This document shows positions 8,408 to 17,089 of a stretch of 64,000 nt of DNA, piece after piece. Both the position numbers and the translations under genes were made by a program. The number at the start of each line of letters is the position of its first letter. Position 1 is the first letter of the stretch. The notes below the pieces were generated by a model. It had not been told where the DNA came from and did not search any database. It worked only from the letters and a program-made list of their open reading frames with translations. Origin of the DNA: Candidatus Methanoliparum thermophilum (GTDB lineage: Archaea > Halobacteriota > Methanoliparia > Methanoliparales > Methanoliparaceae); contig RXIF01000012.1 of NCBI GenBank assembly GCA_004212075.1, positions 84,745 through 148,744 on the forward strand. The letters run 5' to 3'.

Positions 8408-9205
8408 ATGAGCAAAAAAGCGATCGTATTTGATAGCTCTGGTACGCTTGTAGAAGTATTTCGTATCTTAAAAGATTTGGATAACAATCTATTTATTTAC
8501 AACGTATCATCTACTTACTTAGTAAGCAAGAAAGATACCTGTGCGTTAATCGCGATTGATGAAGATATAGATTGGATATTAAGCCAAGATTCTAACAAAT
8601 TGATCTCTTCGTTAGATCTTGATTTTAAAGTAAGTTGTTCCTCATCAAAAATAATGGAAGATTTGATATATAATGCTTTAAAAAGAGATAAACGGGCAAA
8701 ACTTTTGGATATTAAAGAGTTAGTGGATAAAGTATATCCAGTCCATAAAAAGATATATTATATAAACGTTGGTATCATAATAGATGTGTCAAGGAGAGAG
8801 AATACGATACATTTTTTGGTAGGATCGTCTGGCAAGATATTTAAAAACGTCTTTCTTTTGTTCGAGTCATTAAAAAAAGATTTTGATATATATATTGCAA
8901 CAGGTGATACCAGAAGATCTGCAATTAAACTTGCAAATATTTTAAATATCGACAGTAGTAGAATATTCTCGCTTGCTACGCCTGTTATCAAAGAAAAAAT
9001 TATTTTAGATTTAAAAAAAGAGTATGATACTGTAATAATGGTTGGAGATGGTATAAACGATCTGTTGGCATTTAGAGCTGCGGATTTAAGCATATTAACG
9101 AGACAACAAGATCAAAAGGTTCCCAGTATTCTTATAAAATCTGCCGATCATGTAGTTTTAGACATGCTCCAGATACCAAAGATAATCGAGCTTTATGAAA
9201 AATAA
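8408..9205 (+). CDS. HAD-superfamily hydrolase, P-type ATPase-like
   Basis: The 265-residue soluble protein has HAD motif I as FDSSGTLV, motif II in IYIATGDTRRSAIKLANIL, and motif III in MVGDGINDLLAFRAADLSIL. The +2 residue of motif I is Ser rather than the usual Asp, which resembles the DKTGT of P-type ATPases more than typical HAD phosphatases, and there are no membrane helices. It may belong with the 'soluble P-type ATPase' group. The substrate is unknown. Its 3' end overlaps the Tfx-like gene by 11 bases. Confidence 0.75.
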   Translation: MSKKAIVFDSSGTLVEVFRILKDLDNNLFIYNVSSTYLVSKKDTCALIAIDEDIDWILSQDSNKLISSLDLDFKVSCSSSKIMEDLIYNALKRDKRAKLLDIKELVDKVYPVHKKIYYINVGIIIDVSRRENTIHFLVGSSGKIFKNVFLLFESLKKDFDIYIATGDTRRSAIKLANILNIDSSRIFSLATPVIKEKIILDLKKEYDTVIMVGDGINDLLAFRAADLSILTRQQDQKVPSILIKSADHVVLDMLQIPKIIELYEK

Positions 9206-9617
9206 TAATACAATATTAACAGATAAGCAGATTAAGATATTAAAGCTTAGAAAAGAAGGATTATCCCAGACAGAGATAGCAAAAATGATGAGAACGACCA
9301 AGCAGAATATTTCCTCTATCGAGCGAACCGTATGGCGGAAGATAGAACAGGCTAAAAATACGTTGCTATTTGCCAAGATATTAGAATCGCCTCTTATTAT
9401 TACTATTAAAAAGAACTCTACTATAGATGAAGCTATAAAAAAGATATATGAGACGGCGGATAAGAATGGTATTCATATAATCTACGATAAGATCTCGCTT
9501 ATTAAGAATATAAAAGAAAGTATAGGTGAGAGGATACATCATAGAAAGATCTTGATAGATTTAACGATAGGTATAACAGATACAGGAGACGTATTGATCT
9601 TTAACTGTAATAGTTAA
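9195..9617 (+). CDS. Tfx-family DNA-binding transcriptional regulator
   Basis: The 140-residue protein has an N-terminal helix-turn-helix (LTDKQIKILKLRKEGLSQTEIAKMMRTTKQNISSIERTVWRKIEQAKNTL in two helices) and the Tfx C-terminal domain (IGERIHHRKILIDLTIGITDTGDVL). In Methanothermobacter, Tfx binds downstream of the promoter of the molybdenum formylmethanofuran dehydrogenase operon. Here it overlaps the HAD gene and is convergent, 4 bases apart, with mobA, a molybdenum cofactor gene. The link to fwdBD at 42.5-44.2 kb is inference. Confidence 0.85.
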   Translation: MKNNNTILTDKQIKILKLRKEGLSQTEIAKMMRTTKQNISSIERTVWRKIEQAKNTLLFAKILESPLIITIKKNSTIDEAIKKIYETADKNGIHIIYDKISLIKNIKESIGERIHHRKILIDLTIGITDTGDVLIFNCNS

Positions 9618-9621
9618 GAAC

Positions 9622-10257
9622 CTAATTTTTAAAGTCAGGGCTCAATCGGTGCTGCTGTCTTATTAAATTTATATCTTCTTTCGTGTTGATATTGAAAAAG
9701 CTCTTTAATTCAGGATCTATCTTTTTAATTAGTTCAATAGGGATATAATTGACATTTTTTAACAACTTAACGCACGAAAAAATTTTTTTAGAATTTTTAT
9801 CGATCGAGACTTTGCATGCCCTCATCATTGGGTCTCTTCTATAGACAGCATGAAGAGGCTCCCTATATTTTTCGTTCCACACAGTAATAGCCGCATCAAA
9901 ACCCTTACACGATTGGAAGAAGAAATTTATCAGATCTTTGTTCAAAAACGGAAGATCTGTGGCAAAAACTCCGCAATATTCTGTTTTAGCATGTTTTAAT
10001 CCTTCGTATATCCCAGCTACGGGTCCAAAATCTTTAACAGAATCTACTACTATAGATATGTTGTAACTCTTTAAAACTTTTTCAACATCTTCTTTTTTTT
10101 TCATCTCATCGACTACTACTATTAAATCGCTAACGCATTCTGTTAATCTCTGAACAACCAATTCAATCAACATCCTGCCGTTTATCTTGATAAAAGATTT
10201 GTCGATGCCCAATCTAAGACTTTTTCCTCCCGCCAGAACGATACCAGTCCGATCCAT
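9622..10257 (-). CDS. mobA: Molybdenum cofactor guanylyltransferase
   Basis: MDRTGIVLAGGKSLRLGIDKSFIKINGRMLIE is the MobA nucleotide-binding region, followed by DSVKDFGPVAGIYEGLKHAKTEYCGVFATDLPFLN with the metal-binding DLPF. It attaches GMP to molybdopterin to give the dinucleotide cofactor needed by formylmethanofuran dehydrogenase. I place the start at the ATG at 10257 (211 residues). Two further in-frame ATGs (10269, 10281) and an extension to 10362 exist, but the longest version would overlap the divergent lipid gene and adds a non-conserved stretch. Confidence 0.88.
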   Translation of the reverse strand: MDRTGIVLAGGKSLRLGIDKSFIKINGRMLIELVVQRLTECVSDLIVVVDEMKKKEDVEKVLKSYNISIVVDSVKDFGPVAGIYEGLKHAKTEYCGVFATDLPFLNKDLINFFFQSCKGFDAAITVWNEKYREPLHAVYRRDPMMRACKVSIDKNSKKIFSCVKLLKNVNYIPIELIKKIDPELKSFFNINTKEDINLIRQQHRLSPDFKN

Positions 10258-10347
10258 AATTGTACCCATAATCTTTCTCATTATAATACTTTTTATAGTC
10301 TGAATTATACTTTTATTATATTTAATCTTACAAAGACGGAGATACAG

Positions 10348-10953
10348 ATGAATCTTACACAATATAGAGATAAATTATCTGTTCATATAGACAAGGTTAG
10401 CAGACCGTTCAATAGATTTACACCAAACCAGATCACACTTTTATCTTTTATTTTCGCATTGGTATCGATGATCCTTTATTATAAGAGAGTTCTATATTTG
10501 GCACCTATCTTTCTATTTATCTCGGCAATATTAGACCTGGTCGATGGCAACATTGCCAGAAGAGTAGGACTGGAGAGTAAATTTGGTGCCACTATAGATT
10601 GGATCGTCGACAAATATATCGATTGTCTTATAATAATAAGTATAACCCTGGGAGGATTCGTATCGGCAAAGATTGCCTTGTTTGCAGTCTTCGGTTCTAT
10701 GATAAATACGTTTATAAAACCAGTAACCTACATAGAGATAGGATTTGAAAAAAGAGTGGACGGAAAAATTATAGATCCTTTAGAGGGGATTGGATTTTTC
10801 GGAAGACCCGAGACGATAATAGTTATATTAATCGCTTCAGTCATAGAGATATTCTTTTCAAACGCCCTCTTATACGGGATTTATGTGATCGCAATAATGA
10901 CCAATTTATCCGCCATAGACAGAATTATCTATCTATACAAAACTTACGGCTAG
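10348..10953 (+). CDS. CDP-alcohol phosphatidyltransferase (possible archaetidylinositol phosphate synthase)
   Basis: The CDP-alcohol phosphotransferase motif D-x2-D-G-x2-A-R-x8-G-x3-D-x3-D is complete in DLVDGNIARR...GATIDWIVDK. There are about six membrane segments over 201 residues. Archaeal members transfer a polar head group to CDP-archaeol; the size fits archaetidylinositol phosphate synthase but the head group cannot be proved. It would use the product of CarS (45856-46401). The start is the ATG after GACGGAGATACAG, with a TATA-like TATTATATTTAAT about 25 bases further upstream. It overlaps the convergent prs gene by 4 bases. Confidence 0.82.
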   Translation: MNLTQYRDKLSVHIDKVSRPFNRFTPNQITLLSFIFALVSMILYYKRVLYLAPIFLFISAILDLVDGNIARRVGLESKFGATIDWIVDKYIDCLIIISITLGGFVSAKIALFAVFGSMINTFIKPVTYIEIGFEKRVDGKIIDPLEGIGFFGRPETIIVILIASVIEIFFSNALLYGIYVIAIMTNLSAIDRIIYLYKTYG

Positions 10954-11813
10954 AACATCGTCTTTAATTTTTCTGTAATCATCGGAGCGATGGATACTCT
11001 GCTCGTTATTTTCTCGATCGTATCGGTGGATATTACCTCTTTGATACCAGCGGCATACAACCGTAACAGAGTATCTCTGACCAGGACAGGATGCACACAG
11101 AGAGCGTAGATATCGTTTGCACCGTTTTCTTTCATCATTTTTGCGGTCTCTAAGACAGTACCTCCTGTAGAGATCATATCATCCATTATGACAATGTCTC
11201 TTCCTCTAACATCCAATTTCTTTGGTTTAATAACTACTTTATCTGAAGATATTCTAGTCTTTTCCATATAATCGAAATCATAATAATTCGATGCTGCATT
11301 AAAGACGGTGTCGGCAGATCCCTCATCCGGTGCTACAACAACGGGGTCGGTCAGGCTCGTATCTTTAATATGATCTACTAATAGAGGCATAGCATTTAGG
11401 TCATCTACAGGAGATCCAAAAAAATTAAGAACTGATCTACTATGTATATTTACCGTATAAATCTTATCCGCTTTTATCAAACCTGCAATTACTCTCGCAC
11501 TTATAGGCTCTCCTATCTCAAATATCTTATCCTGCCTGGCATACCCAAAATATGGTATCAAAACGATTTTTTTACCTACTTCCAGATTTTTACAGGCATC
11601 TATGATCTCTAAAAGATATATAAGATCGGAATCGGATGAGATACTCTGTACAACCAGAACGTCTTCCCCCTCTATATCCTCTAAAATTCTGCAATATTTT
11701 TCTCCGTCAGGAAACGTCTTGTATTCGATAGCGACAATAGGAATATCGAGTTTATCGGATATACGCTTGGATAAAGATTGAGAACTGATCCCTCCAATAA
11801 TCTTCATAATCAT
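10950..11813 (-). CDS. prs: Ribose-phosphate pyrophosphokinase
   Basis: The protein has the PRPP synthase pattern: VAIEYKTFPDGEKYCRI, DDVLVVQS-like strand, VLIPYFGYARQDKIFEIGEPISARVIAGLI, VNIHSRSVLNFFG, VVAPDEGSADTV and the PRPP loop DIVIMDDMISTGGTV. It makes PRPP for purine, Trp and methanopterin synthesis (purF, trpD and mptG are all in this window). I set the start at the ATG at 11813, which overlaps the stop of the upstream hydrogenase-like gene as TGATG; another ATG at 11807 is possible. It ends the hydrogenase-module operon on the minus strand. Confidence 0.95.
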   Translation of the reverse strand: MIMKIIGGISSQSLSKRISDKLDIPIVAIEYKTFPDGEKYCRILEDIEGEDVLVVQSISSDSDLIYLLEIIDACKNLEVGKKIVLIPYFGYARQDKIFEIGEPISARVIAGLIKADKIYTVNIHSRSVLNFFGSPVDDLNAMPLLVDHIKDTSLTDPVVVAPDEGSADTVFNAASNYYDFDYMEKTRISSDKVVIKPKKLDVRGRDIVIMDDMISTGGTVLETAKMMKENGANDIYALCVHPVLVRDTLLRLYAAGIKEVISTDTIEKITSRVSIAPMITEKLKTMF

Positions 11814-13000
11814 CAACAATCTGTAATCGCTCTTTTAATCATCGCTCTTAGATATTTTCCGCTTGCTGGTGCCTCTACGATCGATATTCTGTTATTTTTG
11901 CTTAATACGGCAATAAAAGAGTTTAGATCCTCAGCCATTCTCTTTTCTCTCACGATAACCGGAATGTTCATGCCAAACATCCGATCGTAATACAAACTTG
12001 CATTCTTACCTATGTTTTTATATAACAAGCTGATCACATCTAAAACAGTTTTTTCTGTATCGAAAGATGTTATCCATCCCATAGTAGCTGGTAACAAGAC
12101 GGTTACTCCAAGCGTATCCTTATTCTCTTCCAAGATATTATAAACAACCGTTTTCAGATTATTACAGCTGGCTAAATCTAACCCAGTAGCTGTTTCAGGC
12201 GAGATAGTAGTATAAATCTCTTCTAACTCGATATTATCGACCGATTCATCATAACAATGAGAGTTGATTATCTGTTTCCAACTTCTGCTGAATGTGCATG
12301 TTCTTCCTATTCTATCGTATTTAGTCTCTAAGTCTCTCATATCTATCCCGTATTTATCAAGAACAGAGAGAAAATAATCCATATTTCTATCATCCAAAGG
12401 TCCTCTACAACCTTCGCATGGTTTTCCGCTACTTGTACAGATAGCATTGCACCCCGCCTCTGTAATCGGGCCAAGACAGAGTTCTCCTCTCTCAAGAAGA
12501 CACGGCGTCCCGCTCATCCGGCATTCTGCACAGACAGGAAAATGCTTTCTAAACGGCTTTCTTTTTATAATTACAGAACGAATATAGTAGGTCAGTTCAT
12601 CTATATTAATAGGACAGCCTTTTATATAATATTTTACATTTACCACGCTATTAACCGGTTTTAATCTCCAAGGTGGATTAAATGGGATATCTATACCAAA
12701 AAAATCCTCATAAGAAGGAATACCTCCAAAACATGCACACGACCCAACCGCTATAATGGTATCCGATCTCTTACCAAGATCTTTTACCAAATCTTCCTCC
12801 CCTTTATTAGCTATTCCTCCCTCAATCAAGATGACATCGTATCTCTCTTCTAACTCATTCTTTTTAGGATAAGAAAGATCTAAATGCTTTAGAATCTCCT
12901 CAAACTCCTTGCTTTTTTTATACAATTCAAATTGACACGTACCACAGGTTGTCAATCGTATAATTGCAATTTTTTTCTTATCTACATCATGCAGAACCAA
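11813..13000 (-). CDS. hydD: NiFe hydrogenase small subunit-like iron-sulfur protein (sulfhydrogenase delta-type) with C-terminal extension
   Basis: The 395-residue protein carries the small-subunit cluster ligands: CGTCQFEL (Cys19, Cys22), GSCACFGG (Cys88), GCPINIDEL (Cys129), then CAECRMSGTPC, a Cys in LCLGPITEAGC, and CTSSGKPCEGCRGP (Cys157-198), enough for three clusters. Typical delta subunits are about 250-290 residues; here about 145 residues (250-395) of unknown fold follow. The start is a TTG at 13000 (MVLHDVDKKKIAII) with GGAGGTG 8 bases upstream, and both signals lie inside repeat B1. Upstream are gamma and beta subunit genes; no large catalytic subunit follows, and prs is next. 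Confidence 0.82.
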   Translation of the reverse strand: MVLHDVDKKKIAIIRLTTCGTCQFELYKKSKEFEEILKHLDLSYPKKNELEERYDVILIEGGIANKGEEDLVKDLGKRSDTIIAVGSCACFGGIPSYEDFFGIDIPFNPPWRLKPVNSVVNVKYYIKGCPINIDELTYYIRSVIIKRKPFRKHFPVCAECRMSGTPCLLERGELCLGPITEAGCNAICTSSGKPCEGCRGPLDDRNMDYFLSVLDKYGIDMRDLETKYDRIGRTCTFSRSWKQIINSHCYDESVDNIELEEIYTTISPETATGLDLASCNNLKTVVYNILEENKDTLGVTVLLPATMGWITSFDTEKTVLDVISLLYKNIGKNASLYYDRMFGMNIPVIVREKRMAEDLNSFIAVLSKNNRISIVEAPASGKYLRAMIKRAITDC

Positions 13001-13065
13001 GGTTCCTGCACCTCCTTAAGCAGTGTAGATTTATCCTACACAAGAGTGAAGAACATTTGTTTTTC
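12991..13065 (-). repeat. Palindromic repeat family B, copy B1
   Basis: On the minus strand it reads left end TGAAAAACAAATGTTCTTCA, central hairpin GTGTAGGATAAATCTACAC, then GGAGGTG and right palindrome GCAGGAACCTTGGTTCTGC. It exactly fills the gap between the gamma subunit stop (13067) and the delta subunit start (13000). It provides the ribosome binding site and the TTG start of the latter. Confidence 0.85.
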
Positions 13066-13066
13066 A

Positions 13067-13888
13067 TTATAGAGCCTCCGGCTGTTTTTTCATCTCTTCG
13101 TATGTGAATACAGGCCCATCTACACATACATATTTTGATCCCACGTTGCAGTGGCCACACTTACCAACACCGCATTTCATATGCCTCTCAAGCGTGGAAA
13201 TTATAACATCATCTGCAAACCCAAGTTTTTTAAGGTCTATCGTTACAAAGCGGAACATGATCGGGGGCCCGCATATAAAAGCCATCGTATTCTCAACCTG
13301 TATATCTGTCTTATATAATAAGCTTCCTACAACACCAACATTGCCATTCCATGTATCGTCAGCCCTATCAACAGTAGTCAAGACTTCAAATCCGTCTATA
13401 CTATTCCACCTATTCCATTCCGATCTGAAAAGATGATCTTTTGGTGTTCTTGCCCCTGATAATATCCATACCTTCCCGTAATCATCCCTTTTATCGACTA
13501 TATAATTGATCAACGATCTTAAAGGGGCAAGGCCAAGACCTCCTGCAACAAATACGGCATTTTTACCCTTTAATCTATCTATAGGAAAACCATTCCCCCA
13601 TGGACCTCTTATCCCGACTTTATCACCGATATCCAATCTATGAAGGGCACTGGTAACATTTCCTACGTTTCTAACACATAGTTGAAAGTAATCTTTCTGT
13701 GTAGGCGACGAAGTGATCGATATGGGCGCCTCTCCGTATCCAAAAACGGTTAATTGCAGACATTGCCCTGGAATATGATTTAGATTTCCTCCTTCTGGCA
13801 AGATGAATGTAAAAGTAGAAGTGTCTGGTGTTTCATCCATTTTATTTTTTAAAATAGCAATCCTTGGAAGGTATAACTCTTTATCCAT
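13067..13888 (-). CDS. hydG: Sulfhydrogenase gamma-like FAD/NAD(P)-binding iron-sulfur oxidoreductase
   Basis: The 273-residue protein has the ferredoxin-reductase layout. An N-terminal FAD-binding barrel (FTFILPEGGNLNHIPGQCLQLTVFGYGEAPISITS) is followed by a nucleotide-binding domain (GPWGNGFPI, FVAGGLGLAPLRSLINYI, FICGPPIMFRFV) and a C-terminal [2Fe-2S]-type Cys cluster in MKCGVGKCGHCNVGSKYVCVDGPVFTYEE. This matches the gamma subunit of group 3b sulfhydrogenases and related reductases. It lies 6 bases after the beta subunit gene and probably passes electrons between pyridine nucleotides and the beta/delta iron-sulfur clusters. Confidence 0.88.
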   Translation of the reverse strand: MDKELYLPRIAILKNKMDETPDTSTFTFILPEGGNLNHIPGQCLQLTVFGYGEAPISITSSPTQKDYFQLCVRNVGNVTSALHRLDIGDKVGIRGPWGNGFPIDRLKGKNAVFVAGGLGLAPLRSLINYIVDKRDDYGKVWILSGARTPKDHLFRSEWNRWNSIDGFEVLTTVDRADDTWNGNVGVVGSLLYKTDIQVENTMAFICGPPIMFRFVTIDLKKLGFADDVIISTLERHMKCGVGKCGHCNVGSKYVCVDGPVFTYEEMKKQPEAL

Positions 13889-13894
13889 ATTATT

Positions 13895-14878
13895 TTAACC
13901 TCGTATCATATTAATTATCCTTGTACAATCTATATCTGAAGGACAGACATTTATACATCTTCCGCATCCGGTACAACCAAAATTTCCGTATCTTTCTGGA
14001 TAATAGGAGAACTTATGCAGTATCCTTTGTTTAAGCCGAGAGGTTCTATCAGCTCGAAAGTTGCCACCACCTGCGACAGCTGCAAAATCTGTCAATACAC
14101 ATCCATCCCAAAATCTCTCTCTCTTTCCACTATTAAATTCTATATCTGTATCTTCTACCACATTATAGCAGTAGCATGTCGGGCAGATAAAGACGCATTT
14201 CCCACAACCGAGGCATCTCTCTCCAAAATAATTCCAGATCTTATTATCATATTCCTTCATCATTATCTCTGGAAGTTTATCGGTATCGACTTCTCTTACA
14301 AATCCTTTTAGTCTTGGTTTTTTTATCTCTTCCTCATCTTTGAAAAGGTTTATAGAATTTACCAATTCTTCACCCTCTTTACTACCTATCTCTACCCCAT
14401 ATTTTTCTCCATCATCTATCAACATAAGATCGTAGCCTTCTTTGATGGTATCCGTACCCATAGATCCGCAAAAACAAAACTCGTTTGGTTTGGTGCAGTA
14501 TACGCCAATAATCAAAGAATTCTTTCGCCTTGCCTCATAAAATGGGTCTGGTTTAAACGTTAAATAAGCTTCATCAAATCTTAGAAGCGCGTGTATATCA
14601 CATGGATGAAGCCCAATAAGACATATTTCCTCTACCTCAGGAGTGCTTTTCAGCTGTATAGTCTCGCCTAAATCGTACTCCAAAATTACCTCTTTCTGTG
14701 GAAAGAAGAACTCTTTCGCAGATAAGATCGTAGTGGGATATTCTAAAATTACATCTTCTGCATCTTCGATATCATCAAAAACATATTCTGCATCCTTTTT
14801 AACGGGTGCAACAACTCTATATGACTCCTTTAGCCTTTCTATGAAAGAAAAGAGCTCTTTTTTATATAGTACTCTCAT
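13895..14878 (-). CDS. hydB: Sulfhydrogenase beta-like [4Fe-4S] ferredoxin-domain protein
   Basis: The 327-residue protein has an N-terminal domain with LIGLHPCDIHALLRFDEAY and CTKPNEFCFCGSMGTD, then two ferredoxin motifs, CLGCGKCVFICPTCYCYN and CTGCGRCINVCPSDIDCTR. This is the HydB arrangement of sulfhydrogenases and anaerobic sulfite reductase A. The ATG is preceded by AGGAGGTAAAAAG. It is the first gene of the beta-gamma-delta operon and lies 15 bases after the S-adenosylmethionine synthetase gene, possibly in the same transcript. Confidence 0.85.
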   Translation of the reverse strand: MRVLYKKELFSFIERLKESYRVVAPVKKDAEYVFDDIEDAEDVILEYPTTILSAKEFFFPQKEVILEYDLGETIQLKSTPEVEEICLIGLHPCDIHALLRFDEAYLTFKPDPFYEARRKNSLIIGVYCTKPNEFCFCGSMGTDTIKEGYDLMLIDDGEKYGVEIGSKEGEELVNSINLFKDEEEIKKPRLKGFVREVDTDKLPEIMMKEYDNKIWNYFGERCLGCGKCVFICPTCYCYNVVEDTDIEFNSGKRERFWDGCVLTDFAAVAGGGNFRADRTSRLKQRILHKFSYYPERYGNFGCTGCGRCINVCPSDIDCTRIINMIRG

Positions 14879-14893
14879 CTTTTTACCTCCTTA

Positions 14894-16087
14894 TCAGATT
14901 ATTAAAGATTCTCCTTTGTAAACATATTGATTCATAACATCCATTATCTTATCCAGCCTATCTTCGGCTAATTCGATTATTTCATGTGTATCCACTTTAT
15001 TAATAGGATATAACGATATTTTTGTCACCATCGGATCGTCGATTGTACGGCCTATTTGAGATAATATGCTGACATACACCTCGTCTACATCGGTTAGGTT
15101 CCATATCTCTTCTGCCATATTGTGTGATAACATATTATAAATCTTACCTACATGGCTTATCGGATTTTTCCCAGCAGCTGCCTCTAAACTGACCGGTCTA
15201 TTGTATGATGATACACCATTAAACCTGTTTCCTCTTCCTACTTGACCGTCATCTCCCATTTCAGCCGATGTTCCAGTAACTGTCAAATATATCCCGTTCA
15301 AACCCCTGTCTCTCCTATCTAACGCGTTTAATATAATATCAGTCTTTTTATCGCTTATATTTGATATATAAGATTTGATATCTTCCAAAATCTCTTCTTT
15401 CTGTCTAAAATAATCTTTTTCATCCTCAACAAATCTATCGATAAAAGAGTTGGCAACGGTTATTGTCAGTTTATCATCGATTCTGCAACCCATTACTTTA
15501 ACATCCTCTCCACTCACAGGATATCGCCGTTTAAAATCTTTTGAGTTTAAATATTGTTCTAACTCAAAAACGGCTTTTTCAGTAGATGAAAACGGTGCGT
15601 ATCCTATTCCTAAAGATGTATCATTCGCCTCTGGAATCTTACCGTCTCTTTTAAAGATATCTCCAAGGTTTCCTGATCCACCTTTTGTCTCTACCTGATA
15701 CACTATATCCTTTTCAGGATCTAAAAATCTGAATTTTTTTTTAATCCAGTCTTTGGCAGAAGTGATGGCAATATCTTTAATAGGTATCTCTTCCCCGTCT
15801 ATTGTTCTAGTCGCTCTGCCTGAAAAGAGTATTTTACTCGGTATTACAACCTTACCACCGCCAAACATAGGCTCAGTTTCGCCACCTATTATATCCCCTT
15901 TATCCACATTATGATGCAATATCCTTCCAAACCGCTTTAAATATTCTCGACATAACGCCAAAGAAAACTCTTCCATAATACTATCTATCATAAAATCCGG
16001 ATGTCCCAAGCCTTTCCTCTCCGCAATCTCCACTTTCTGATCTTCTATTAAAGTTCCGCCGATCTCATCTATGACAATATTCTTCAA
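14894..16087 (-). CDS. mat: S-adenosylmethionine synthetase, archaeal type
   Basis: The protein reads KNIVIDEIGGTLIEDQKVEIAERKGLGHPDFMIDSIMEE, then HHNVDKGDIIGGETEPMFGGGKV, TAKDWIKKKF-type and GDDGQVGRGNRFNGVSSYNRPVSLEAAAGKNPISHVGKIYN, all typical of the archaeal MAT family. I prefer the TTG at 16087 (MKNIVIDEI, 397 residues), because family members begin here and GGTGAT lies a few bases upstream; a frame extension to a TTG at 16120 overlaps sepF. It supplies SAM for the radical SAM proteins and methyltransferases encoded in this window. Confidence 0.93.
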   Translation of the reverse strand: MKNIVIDEIGGTLIEDQKVEIAERKGLGHPDFMIDSIMEEFSLALCREYLKRFGRILHHNVDKGDIIGGETEPMFGGGKVVIPSKILFSGRATRTIDGEEIPIKDIAITSAKDWIKKKFRFLDPEKDIVYQVETKGGSGNLGDIFKRDGKIPEANDTSLGIGYAPFSSTEKAVFELEQYLNSKDFKRRYPVSGEDVKVMGCRIDDKLTITVANSFIDRFVEDEKDYFRQKEEILEDIKSYISNISDKKTDIILNALDRRDRGLNGIYLTVTGTSAEMGDDGQVGRGNRFNGVSSYNRPVSLEAAAGKNPISHVGKIYNMLSHNMAEEIWNLTDVDEVYVSILSQIGRTIDDPMVTKISLYPINKVDTHEIIELAEDRLDKIMDVMNQYVYKGESLII

Positions 16088-16103
16088 AATAATCACCGAA
16101 AGA

Positions 16104-16472
16104 TTATATTTTTCCTCCAAACAGTTTATTTCTGTCTATTCTTATAGATTTTGATGTTATAACAATGTAATTTTCTCCTATACCAGCAATATCACCGTTT
16201 ATATCCTCAACAACCATTTTTATCTCTCTTAAAAATCTTTTCATAACTATTTCATCACTCTTTAAAAATGAGATATCAAGAATGACTATATTCCCATCAA
16301 AAATTTCCCGTTTGACTATAGGAAGCTCATTCATCTCTGAAATCTTACCAAATTTTACATAAGTTTTTACTTCAGTCTCCATTTCGTATTCGGAGAGATC
16401 GATCTCCTTATATTCATCTAATTTTGAAGCGGTCTCCTCGGAACTTTTACTAAACCACTTTGGCATTTTCAT
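16104..16472 (-). CDS. sepF: Archaeal SepF-like cell division protein
   Basis: The 122-residue protein starts MKMPKWFSKSSEE, a short amphipathic membrane-binding helix, followed by an acidic linker and a compact alpha/beta domain (TYVKFGKISEMNELPIVKREIFDGNIVILDISFL, then MKRFLREIKMVVEDINGDIAGIGENYIVITSKSIRIDR). This is the DUF552/SepF layout; archaeal SepF anchors FtsZ to the membrane. It is the first gene of the minus-strand unit, with mat starting 17 bases after its stop and the divergent lsm gene upstream. Confidence 0.85.
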   Translation of the reverse strand: MKMPKWFSKSSEETASKLDEYKEIDLSEYEMETEVKTYVKFGKISEMNELPIVKREIFDGNIVILDISFLKSDEIVMKRFLREIKMVVEDINGDIAGIGENYIVITSKSIRIDRNKLFGGKI

Positions 16473-16533
16473 TTTTAATCCTCTTCCAATCTTTATTAAT
16501 ACACTTGTATTTTAATATATTGGTTTTACAAAG

Positions 16534-16544
16534 ATTTAAATATA
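16534..16544 (+). promoter_or_regulatory. TATA box for the lsm-rpl37e-purF unit
   Basis: ATTTAAATATA lies 57 bases before the lsm ATG. A good Shine-Dalgarno, AAGGAG, lies between (TTAAGGAGAAAAGATAAAA), so the transcript probably has a short leader. Confidence 0.45.
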
Positions 16545-16585
16545 GAGGGAGTTTACATTTTCTTGTCGAGTAATTTTTTTATTAA

Positions 16586-16819
<234 letters not shown>

Positions 16820-16870
16820 CGGTTAAAATGTTTTAATCAAGATTAAAAATAGCTAAAGAGGATAAACAAG

Positions 16871-17044
16871 ATGACAAAAGGAACGCCTTCGATGGGAAAA
16901 AGGAATAAAACAGTTCATATAAGATGTAGAAGATGCGGCAAAGTTGCATTTCATAAAAGTAAAAGAGTTTGTGCCGCTTGTGGTTTTAAAAGAGGAAGCA
17001 AAAGAACAAGCTATAATTGGCGTAAAAAAAGTAAAAAAGGATAG
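16871..17044 (+). CDS. rpl37e: 50S ribosomal protein L37e
   Basis: I translated this 57-residue reading frame directly: it begins MTKGTPSMGKRNKTVHIRCR and contains the zinc ribbon CRRC...CAAC, followed by a basic tail ending WRKKSKKG. Order, length and the TPSMGKRNK start are standard for L37e. It lies between lsm and purF. Confidence 0.95.
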   Translation: MTKGTPSMGKRNKTVHIRCRRCGKVAFHKSKRVCAACGFKRGSKRTSYNWRKKSKKG

Positions 17045-17089
17045 ATGATTTTAATTTAATAATTTTGCTGATTTGAGATAAAGATCTTG

